A stretch of 58,113 nucleotides of DNA, taken from an uncultured Anaerococcus sp. GTDB lineage: Bacteria > Bacillota > Clostridia > Tissierellales > Peptoniphilaceae. Both the position numbers and the translations under genes were made by a program. The stretch is from the NCBI RefSeq assembly GCF_943912825.1, contig NZ_CALTUX010000011.1, forward strand, positions 1 to 58,113, read 5' to 3'. Shown piece after piece: positions 52,217 through 58,113 of the stretch (its first letter is position 1; each line of letters starts with the position of its first letter). The notes under the pieces were generated by a model. The model had not been told where the DNA came from. It searched no databases and saw only the letters and a program-made list of their open reading frames with translations.

Positions 52217-52570
52217 TTAAGCTTCTATAGAGTTTTCCCATAGGCCGTGGATATTGCAGTAGCTTAGGGCGTAAACTTCGCCAGCTTTTTCTGTTTGGAT
52301 GCTTACTTCTACTTCTGGAATTGAGAAGACTTCATCTTCACCATGAGCCTTAAATTCATAAGAACCAACTTCGATTGGGAATTTAGCTCCTTCAGCCTTG
52401 AAGAATACTTTAATCCATGCGATGTGGTGTTCAAGTGTATTTGGATGGGCAATTTCTTCACCTACAAATGCCTTGATGTGAAGTAGCTTGCCTTCTCTTT
52501 TAGCTTCTAGAAAAGGAACGTGTTTTTCAGCTTTCCAATCTGCAGTTTGAACTGTTTCAGTTAATTTCAT
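52217..52570 (-). CDS. Superoxide reductase, class II (neelaredoxin type)
   Basis: This 117-residue cytoplasmic enzyme reduces superoxide to peroxide at a mononuclear iron. Ligands match the known set: Glu15 and His17 in EKHVP, His42 in AHPNTLEHH, His48, then Cys105 and His108 in CNIHGLWE. The N-terminal desulforedoxin Cys4 domain of class I is absent. The start at 52570 is used because GGAGG lies 5 nt before that ATG. An upstream ATG at 52582 overlaps the RBS. It is a usual oxygen-defence enzyme of anaerobes. Confidence 0.93.
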   Translation of the reverse strand: MKLTETVQTADWKAEKHVPFLEAKREGKLLHIKAFVGEEIAHPNTLEHHIAWIKVFFKAEGAKFPIEVGSYEFKAHGEDEVFSIPEVEVSIQTEKAGEVYALSYCNIHGLWENSIEA

Positions 52571-52720
52571 ATTATCCTCCATAAATTTACGTAATATCGT
52601 GTATTAAATATATACCCTTGCAGATAATTTGTAAACATATATTTATTATAAATTTACTTTAACAAATTAGTATATTGTAATTATCGTAATTAACAATTAT
52701 AATAAGTATAGGAGGCAAGT

Positions 52721-53149
52721 ATGGATAGGTTAAAAGAATTAAAGGAAGCGAAAGAAGCTGCAGAGCTAGTTATTAGCAAAATTGACCAAGCTATAAAAGA
52801 ACTAAATTCTGCTTCAAACTGGGGGATTCTTGACCTTTTGGGAGGAGATTTTATTCCAAGTCTTATAAAAAGAAGTAAGATAGGCAAGGCTAATGATATT
52901 TTAAATGACCTGCCAAAAAGTTTAGAAATCTTGAATAAAGAGCTTAGCGATGTAGATTTAAGCCTACCTAGTGGCGTGCCAAATAGGCTATCAGATGAGC
53001 TTTTTGACACAATCTTTGACAATATTTTCACCGATTTTAGGGTCCAAGGGGAGATAAAAGAAAATTTACTCGCCCTTAAAGAGCTTAGACATGCTATCGG
53101 AGAAATATCTGACAAATTAGATGGGCAAATCGCTGAATTAGAAAGTTAG
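52721..53149 (+). CDS. Uncharacterised helical protein, paralogue of 13039-13530
   Basis: This 142-residue soluble protein starts with a heptad-like helix (DRLKELKEAKEAAELVIS), then SASNWGILDLLGGDFIPSLI, IKRSKIGKAND, and C-terminal helices (LALKELRHAIGEISDKLDGQ). The SAS-W...K.sKi core and helix plan match the protein at 13039, which lacks the GG pair. Function is unknown. It is cotranscribed with the nicotinamidase-like gene 8 bp downstream. AGGAGG precedes the ATG. Confidence 0.75.
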   Translation: MDRLKELKEAKEAAELVISKIDQAIKELNSASNWGILDLLGGDFIPSLIKRSKIGKANDILNDLPKSLEILNKELSDVDLSLPSGVPNRLSDELFDTIFDNIFTDFRVQGEIKENLLALKELRHAIGEISDKLDGQIAELES

Positions 53150-53157
53150 GAGTGAAA

Positions 53158-53679
53158 ATGCAAGTACTAATAGTAGTAGATTTACAAAATGATTTTATAG
53201 ATGGGGTCCTCGGCAATGCTGGAAATGAAGCGATAGTTGATCCGATTGATAAGCTAGTAGAAAATTTTGATGGGGAAGTTATCTTTACCAGAGATACCCA
53301 CGATGAGGATTACCTAGCAAGCCTTGAAGGTAAGCACCTTCCAGTAAGCCACTGCATAAGGGGGACTAGCGGCTGGCAAGTAAGGATTGACACCAGGGGC
53401 AAAAAAATCATAGACAAGCCATCCTTCGGATCCTATGAGCTTGTAGAATATCTCAAAGATTTAAACAAAAAAGAAAAAATTAACCAGATCTACATGGTAG
53501 GAATTTGCACAGATATTTGCGTAATCTCCAATGCCCTAATGATTAAAAATGCCCTTCTTGATACAGAAGTCACAGTCATAGAAGACCTCTGCAAGGCTAC
53601 AAGCGAAGCTGCTCATCAAACAGCCCTAGAAGCTATGAAGTCTTGCCAGGTCAATATCATAAAGGCTGAAGACTTTTAA
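53158..53679 (+). CDS. Nicotinamidase-like cysteine hydrolase
   Basis: This 173-residue protein has the triad Asp8 (IVVDLQNDFIDG), Lys87 (IIDKPSF) and Cys121 in GICTDICVISNA. Metal-site candidates as in PncA are Asp46 and His48 in TRDTHDEDY, plus His60 and His65 (KHLPVSHC). This suggests nicotinamide to nicotinate conversion in NAD salvage, although isochorismatase relatives cannot be excluded. The ATG at 53158 has AGGAG 5 nt before it. The GTG at 53152 overlaps that RBS. Confidence 0.85.
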   Translation: MQVLIVVDLQNDFIDGVLGNAGNEAIVDPIDKLVENFDGEVIFTRDTHDEDYLASLEGKHLPVSHCIRGTSGWQVRIDTRGKKIIDKPSFGSYELVEYLKDLNKKEKINQIYMVGICTDICVISNALMIKNALLDTEVTVIEDLCKATSEAAHQTALEAMKSCQVNIIKAEDF

Positions 53680-53718
53680 ATTAACTATAATAAATTTTAC
53701 TTTTTGAAAATATTTTTA

Positions 53719-53757
53719 AAAGCCTTAGGCAGGAATTTACCTTGCCTTAGGTTTTTT
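53719..53757 (+). terminator. Terminator after the nicotinamidase-like gene
   Basis: AGCCTTAGGCAGG pairs imperfectly with CCTTGCCTTAGGTT, followed by six T. Confidence 0.7.
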
Positions 53758-53865
53758 ATTTATATGATTTTTAGATATTATAATTGGGTAGTTTTATAAA
53801 AAGATGGTTTTGAACAGATACATTAGCTATGCATCTAGTGATTTAGTAAAATTAAGGAGGAAAAG

Positions 53866-55290
53866 ATGGGATTTAGAGATGATTTTTTGTGGGGAGGAGC
53901 AACAGCTGCCAACCAATGCGAGGGAGCTTATGATGTAGATGGAAGAGGCCTTGCCAATGTGGACCTATGTCCTGTGGGAGAAGACAGGGTCGCAGTTATA
54001 ACAGGTAGGAAGAAGATGTTTGATTTTGATGATGACCACTTCTATCCTGCCAAAGAATCTATTGATATGTACCACAGGTACAAGGAAGATATAGCCCTTT
54101 TTGCCGAAATGGGCTTTAAGGTCTACAGGTTTTCTATAGGATGGACAAGGATTTTCCCAAAGGGCGATGAGGAAAAGCCAAATGAAGCTGGCCTAAAATT
54201 CTACGAAGACCTCATAGATGAATGTCTAAAATACAAGATTGAGCCTCTAATTACCATAACCCACTTCGATTTTCCAATGCATTTAATCCACGAATACGGG
54301 GGCTGGAGAAATAGAAAAGTTGTCAATTTTTATCAAAATCTAGTAAGGGCAATTTTTAGCAGATTTAAGGGCAAGGTCAAATATTACCTCACCTTCAATG
54401 AGATAAATGTAATCCTTGCCGGACCTTTTATGGGAGCAGGCCTTTATTTTGAAGAAGGAGAAGATATTGAAAAAACAATGTATCAAGCCATCCACCACGA
54501 GTTTTTGGCAAGCGCCTATGCTACAAAAATTGCCCACGAAATTGATCCAGAAATAAAAGTCGGCTGCATGCTAAATTCAGGCACAATTTATCCAGCAACA
54601 TCAAATCCAGCTGACGTCTTTGAAGCCCAGAAAATAGCTAGGGACAATTTCTTCTTTACAGATGTTCAGGTAAGAGGTTATTACCCAACTTATAAGCTAA
54701 AAGAACTCGAAAGAAAGGGAATCTTGCCTGAAATAAGTGAAGAAGATAAGAAAATCTTAAGGGAGAATCCAGTAGATTTTGTATCAATATCCTATTACAC
54801 AACAAAGACAGTAAGTGCTGATAAAGACATCAAGCTCTCAGAATCAAACCTTCAAGTAACAGTTGATAACCCATACCTAGAAAGAACCGAGTGGGGCTGG
54901 CAAGTAGACCCACTAGGCTTTAGGACAACCATAAATGAAATCTATGACAGGTATCAAAAGCCAATATTTGTGGTAGAAAATGGGCTAGGGGCAGTCGATA
55001 AGGCAGATGAAAATGGCTATGTGGATGATGACTATAGGATAGATTTTTTAAGAGATCACATCAAGGCTATGAAAGATGCGGTAGAGCTTGATGGAGCAGA
55101 TGTCATAGGTTACACAACTTGGGGGCCTATTGACTTAGTTTCAGCATCTACAGGTGAGATGAGTAAGCGTTACGGCTTTATCTATGTAGACCGTGATGAT
55201 TACGGCAAGGGCAGCCTAAAGAGAACAAAGAAAAAATCATTTAACTGGTACAAAAAGGTCATAGGATCAAATGGTGAGGACCTTGACTAA
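53866..55290 (+). CDS. 6-phospho-beta-glucosidase (GH1)
   Basis: It hydrolyses phosphorylated beta-glucosides in the cytoplasm. The 474-residue protein has the GH1 start FLWGGATAANQCEGAY, acid/base Glu179 in LTFNEIN and nucleophile Glu371 in VVENGLG. SASTGEMSKRYGFIYVD (426-442) has the Ser, Lys and Tyr that bind the 6-phosphate, so phospho-sugars are the substrate. AAGGAGG precedes the ATG. Its stop overlaps the ROK kinase start, so it forms a two-gene operon. Confidence 0.92.
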   Translation: MGFRDDFLWGGATAANQCEGAYDVDGRGLANVDLCPVGEDRVAVITGRKKMFDFDDDHFYPAKESIDMYHRYKEDIALFAEMGFKVYRFSIGWTRIFPKGDEEKPNEAGLKFYEDLIDECLKYKIEPLITITHFDFPMHLIHEYGGWRNRKVVNFYQNLVRAIFSRFKGKVKYYLTFNEINVILAGPFMGAGLYFEEGEDIEKTMYQAIHHEFLASAYATKIAHEIDPEIKVGCMLNSGTIYPATSNPADVFEAQKIARDNFFFTDVQVRGYYPTYKLKELERKGILPEISEEDKKILRENPVDFVSISYYTTKTVSADKDIKLSESNLQVTVDNPYLERTEWGWQVDPLGFRTTINEIYDRYQKPIFVVENGLGAVDKADENGYVDDDYRIDFLRDHIKAMKDAVELDGADVIGYTTWGPIDLVSASTGEMSKRYGFIYVDRDDYGKGSLKRTKKKSFNWYKKVIGSNGEDLD

Positions 55291-56174
55291 TGTATTTAGT
55301 TTTTGACATAGGCGGCACCCACAGCAAATACGCCCTGATGGATGGGAAGGCCGAAATATTAGAAAAGGGAAAATTTGACACAGTAAGGACAAATAGGGAA
55401 GACTTTGTAAAATCCCTAGAAAATATTGTAGAAAAATACAAGGACCAAATATCAGGCATAGGCCTATCCATGCCAGGCTTTATAGATTCAGAAAAAGGCT
55501 TCATGATAAATGGAGGCAGCCTTTCCTATATCAAAAATTGGCCAATAGTTGATGAATTAAGAAAGAGATTTAGCAAAAAAGTGACAGTAGAAAATGACGC
55601 CAGGTGTGCAGCCCTAGCTGAATATTGGCAAGGAAATCTCAAAGAATATAAAAACTCTGTTACCCTAGTCTTAGGAACAGGAATTGGCGGGGCAATCATG
55701 ATAGATGGAAAGATTTACAGGGGGAGCGACCTAGTAGCAGGAGAATTTTCCTTTATCCTTGCAAATATCATGGCAAGTAGAAAAGTGGAAAATTCCATGT
55801 GTGCCATAGCAAGCGTTCCCAAAATGGTAGAAAAAGTTGCAGAAAGGTTAAATTTATCAAAAGAAAAGGCGAATGGAGAATATGTATACTCCCTTGCAGA
55901 AAATGGCGATGAAATTGCCCTAGGAGAAATAAGGTCCTACCTATCGATAATAGCCTTTTTAATCTATAACCTAAACCTAGTCCTAAACTCAGAAATATTC
56001 GCCATAGGCGGGGGCATAAGCAGGCAAGACTTGACCCACACAATCCTAAGAGAAGAGCTAGAAAAAATCTACGACTCAATGGGACTTGACCTAAAGATTC
56101 CAAAAGTAACCAACTGCAAATTTTACAACGACGCAAACCTCATAGGCGCCCTTTATAAGCATATAAAAAATTAA
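55290..56174 (+). CDS. ROK-family sugar kinase, probable beta-glucoside kinase
   Basis: This 294-residue kinase starts YLVFDIGGTHSKYALMDG (phosphate 1 motif) and has IGLSMPGFID, VENDARCAALAEYW and LGTGIGGAIMIDGKIYRG. The usual zinc site CxCGxxGCxE is missing; that stretch reads NSMCAIASVP. Loss of the zinc site is known in some beta-glucoside kinases. With the preceding 6-phospho-beta-glucosidase it would phosphorylate cellobiose or other beta-glucosides that enter without a PTS. No transporter gene is adjacent. The ATG overlaps the glucosidase stop by 1 nt. Confidence 0.85.
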   Translation: MYLVFDIGGTHSKYALMDGKAEILEKGKFDTVRTNREDFVKSLENIVEKYKDQISGIGLSMPGFIDSEKGFMINGGSLSYIKNWPIVDELRKRFSKKVTVENDARCAALAEYWQGNLKEYKNSVTLVLGTGIGGAIMIDGKIYRGSDLVAGEFSFILANIMASRKVENSMCAIASVPKMVEKVAERLNLSKEKANGEYVYSLAENGDEIALGEIRSYLSIIAFLIYNLNLVLNSEIFAIGGGISRQDLTHTILREELEKIYDSMGLDLKIPKVTNCKFYNDANLIGALYKHIKN

Positions 56175-56185
56175 AAACAAAAACG

Positions 56186-56214
56186 GAGTTAGGCCTTGGC
56201 TTAGCTCTATTTTT
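56186..56214 (+). terminator. Terminator of the glucosidase-kinase operon
   Basis: GAGTTAGGCC pairs with GGCTTAGCTC (wobbles), followed by TATTTTT. Confidence 0.75.
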
Positions 56215-56253
56215 ATGTCACAGGATTTGTTTATATATTAAAACAAATTTAAA

Positions 56254-56301
56254 GGGGGATATTAAAAGAAAGTTAATGGGGGATATTAAAGCAAACTTTA
56301 A
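56254..56301 (+). repeat. 24-bp tandem repeat, two units
   Basis: Both units begin GGGGGATATTAAA, at 56254 and 56278, and then diverge. A short frame across them reads GDIKRKLMGDIKANF, but no start or RBS supports a gene. Confidence 0.7.
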
Positions 56302-56465
56302 GGATAATATACAAGTATTAATAATACAAGAGTGAATAAGACTACCCTTCAAATCCACTTCAATACCTATTAAATTAAATCGGGACATTTTAAGATAATT
56401 TGATATATATAAGCATGGAGAATATTATATAATAAAGCTAAGAAATCGTAAACAGAGGAGAAATT

Positions 56466-56678
56466 ATGACTGAAAACTTAACAGTTACTGGCAATATTAA
56501 CTTAGATTGGGAAATTGACATAATCCAGAAATCCAATTTTATATGCCAATAAATTAAGAGGAGTTTATATGCCTGACAAAATGGGGATCTCATCATCCCA
56601 ATGACAATAATTAGGAGATTTGAATGCGTCCTTGAGCCGACTAAGGCTGAAATTTTTAAAGACTACAAGGAAGAGTAG
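56466..56678 (+). pseudogene. Broken hsdM (type I DNA methyltransferase) N-terminal remnant
   Basis: From an ATG with a GGAGAAA ribosome site the frame reads MTENLTVTGNINLDW and stops (TAA) after FICQ. In frame +1 the text then reads ANKLRGVYMPDKMG (from 56545), and in the first frame again DLIIPMTIIRRFECVLEPTK (from 56586) to a TAG at 56676-56678. RG-Y-PDKYGD-ILPMT-LRR-ECVLEPTK is the hallmark N-terminus of HsdM subunits. Two frameshifts and loss of the methylase domain make it dead. No hsdS or hsdR piece is seen nearby. The rest of 56215-57159 holds a 24-bp repeat and possible membrane-gene debris only. Confidence 0.8.
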
Positions 56679-56867
56679 CAATAAAAATGCAATCTTTAGT
56701 TAGTTTTTTGGTCTAACTTTTGGGGGTCAGTATATTTTCGAGTTGCCTTTATTTTTTGCTTAGTTTAATCCAGTAAATTATATATTTGAAAGGAGCCAAT
56801 CTTATATGCTATAATGAAAGTGATAATTGATATCATACGATAAAAGAAGGTGTTTAACTGTGACTTT

Positions 56868-57122
56868 ATACAAACATATTTATAGGTCATTTGGGCTTCT
56901 TCTTGATGTTTTTGGGAGATATGACCTTATATTATGATTTTATTGATTATGATGACAAGTCCTATTTACACCCATATTTCTTTTGGCACTCACTCCGCTT
57001 ACTGTGAGCTTGCCAAAGGGAGTCCACATGATTATTTGCGGTGGGTGCTACAACTTAATATATTTTGTTTACTACTTATCTTTATTGATAAATTATACAA
57101 ATATAAATTTATAAGCTTATAA
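56868..57122 (+). other. Possible decayed membrane-protein gene
   Basis: An open stretch from an ATG at 56934 gives 62 residues with THISFGTHSAYCELAKGSPH and a hydrophobic end (LNIFCLLLIFIDKLY). A second frame over the same bases reads YDFIDYDDKSYLHPYFFW. Neither has a good ribosome site. It may be the tail of a degraded gene; I recognise no family. Confidence 0.25.
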
Positions 57123-57159
57123 GTCAGGGATTAAATTTATTATTTACAGGAGAAAATTT

Positions 57160-57987
57160 ATGAAAAAATTAAATTTTATTGACAAGAAGAAAACAAAAGC
57201 TGACTACAAAAACTGGATTCCTGAAAGCTTGTTAAGGAATTTAATACTTGCAAGCTTTGTGGCTTTTATCCTGTTTATAGCCCTGGGTGTCAGTGATTTT
57301 GTATTTAGTGGAAGAACTCGTCTTATCTTTGCGATTATTCTTGGATATGCAACGCTGAAACTTACTTTTTTTGCAATTTGGATGAGATTACTATATAGGG
57401 CTTTTGATTACAATGGAAAAAGGAAGCTTGCCAAAATAATTATAGAAAAGACTGCAGCTTATGTAAAAATTCCTGATGGTGGACTTGGACTTGACGTAGG
57501 ATGTGGTAGTGGAGCTCTTACTATAGCTTGTGCAAAGAGAAATCCAAAAGCGACTATGGTGGGTTGTGACATATGGAAGGGTTCATATAAAAGTGAATTT
57601 TCTAAAGAACTCTGTAAAAATAATGCAAAATTAGAGGGAGTAGAAAATGTGAGATTTGAAGAAGGAAATGCAGTAGATCTTCCTTTTGAAGATGAAAGTT
57701 TTTATCTAGTAACAAGCAATTATGTTTATCACAATATAAGTGGGAAAAACAAACAAAAACTTTTACTGGAAACATTTCGTGTGCTTAAAAAAGGTGGAGT
57801 TTTTGTGATTCATGATCTTATGAGCAAGTCAAGATACGGAGATATGAATAAATTTATCGAGAAGCTTAAAAAAGATGGCTACGAGGATGTGCAATTAATT
57901 GATACAACAAAGGGGCTTTTTATGGGTCACAAAGAAGCCTTATTCTTAGGACTTTACGGCTCAACTCTTCTTATTGGGAGAAAATAA
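57160..57987 (+). CDS. Membrane-anchored class I SAM-dependent methyltransferase
   Basis: This 275-residue protein has two N-terminal hydrophobic segments (about 28-48 and 53-75), then a Rossmann methylase: motif I LGLDVGCGSGALTIACAKR, acidic loop MVGCDIWKGSYKSEF, NAVDLPFEDESFYLVTSNY and the post-motif LKKGGVFVIHDLM. The GCGSG, D-in-CDIW and DLPF residues for SAM binding are intact. The membrane pair suggests a lipid or quinone-like substrate, but this is a guess. AGGAGAAA precedes the ATG. Confidence 0.88.
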   Translation: MKKLNFIDKKKTKADYKNWIPESLLRNLILASFVAFILFIALGVSDFVFSGRTRLIFAIILGYATLKLTFFAIWMRLLYRAFDYNGKRKLAKIIIEKTAAYVKIPDGGLGLDVGCGSGALTIACAKRNPKATMVGCDIWKGSYKSEFSKELCKNNAKLEGVENVRFEEGNAVDLPFEDESFYLVTSNYVYHNISGKNKQKLLLETFRVLKKGGVFVIHDLMSKSRYGDMNKFIEKLKKDGYEDVQLIDTTKGLFMGHKEALFLGLYGSTLLIGRK

Positions 57988-58039
57988 AATTGTATATAAA
58001 TTACTATAAAAATTTTAGAAAGTTGATGGGGTGTGCTAG

Positions 58040-58113
58040 ATGAAATACAAAGCTTTTTATTTCTTATTATTTAAAGGTCCAATGAAGAAAGTTCTTATAG
58101 AAAAGTATGATAA
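58040..58113 (+). CDS. Start of a gene cut by the window end
   Basis: An ATG at 58040 opens KYKAFYFLLFKGPMKKVLI and remains open to the edge. It lies 52 bp after the methyltransferase, with only a weak GGGG ribosome site. Too short to identify. Confidence 0.4.
   Translation, partial: MKYKAFYFLLFKGPMKKVLIEKYD

Noticed and set aside
56254..56340. Short peptide frame with a GDIK repeat
   Set aside because: No start codon with a ribosome site and only about 30 codons; kept as a DNA repeat.

Overview
The window looks like chromosomal DNA of an AT-rich, Gram-positive anaerobe of the Anaerococcus/Peptoniphilus group (Peptoniphilaceae, Tissierellia). The supporting genes are a type III glutamine synthetase, a PPi-type phosphofructokinase, a class II superoxide reductase, type 2 IPP isomerase, a murE whose motif is not the diaminopimelate type, the tig-clpP-clpX-lon-ysxC order and a cdaA-cdaR pair. 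The genus is an inference from gene content; no rRNA or tRNA gene was seen.

Layout. 1-2.1 kb is an accessory edge: a decapitated ABC-type ATPase remnant, a RHH/RelE-like toxin-antitoxin pair, two similar blocks resembling insertion-sequence ends, and a GC-rich intergenic repeat. 2.2-7.6 kb holds DUF2752, zinc-ribbon and DUF4234 proteins (the last cut by an in-frame stop), glnN, and a convergent brnQ. 7.6-8.9 kb is non-coding: a promoter followed by a roughly 118-nt structured transcript with a terminator, then two copies of the GC-rich repeat module. 8.9-12.2 kb is a leftward operon (PTS IIA, two HAD phosphatases, PPi-phosphofructokinase). 12.4-17.2 kb has a DUF3783 gene, a small coiled-coil gene, a third HAD gene, and a divergent alanine symporter/alanine dehydrogenase pair.

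17.2-21.3 kb is a TroABCD-type metal ABC importer with its DtxR/MntR-type repressor as the last gene, headed by a perfect 28-bp palindrome next to a near-consensus promoter. 21.3-25.6 kb continues on + with a radical SAM protein, a cysteine hydrolase, PhnA, an LCP cell-wall ligase and fni. 25.6-28.5 kb is a leftward pair (DUF2971 protein and membrane protein). 28.6-33.8 kb carries threonine ammonia-lyase, murE, an HI0933-type flavoprotein and a SAF-domain dehydrogenase. 33.9-37.0 kb is an ABC-2 exporter.

37.1-46.4 kb is conserved core: cdaA, cdaR, cca, tig, clpP, clpX, lon, ysxC, covering c-di-AMP signalling, tRNA maturation, protein folding and proteolysis. 46.6-47.4 kb has two tandem paralogous membrane proteins, each with its own promoter and terminator. 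47.5-49.0 kb is an ECF sigma/DUF4179 anti-sigma pair. 49.2-56.2 kb has a secreted FMN/FAD reductase lipoprotein, an enoyl-CoA hydratase-family hydrolase, superoxide reductase, a second coiled-coil paralogue, a nicotinamidase-like hydrolase, and a 6-phospho-beta-glucosidase with a ROK sugar kinase. 56.2-58.1 kb is decayed DNA with an hsdM remnant, then a membrane-linked methyltransferase and the start of another gene.

Both ends carry dead fragments of accessory genes while the middle is ordinary core genome. No intact novel system stands out. The best candidates for something undescribed are the structured RNA at 7.78-7.90 kb, the GC-rich repeat module and the coiled-coil paralogue pair.
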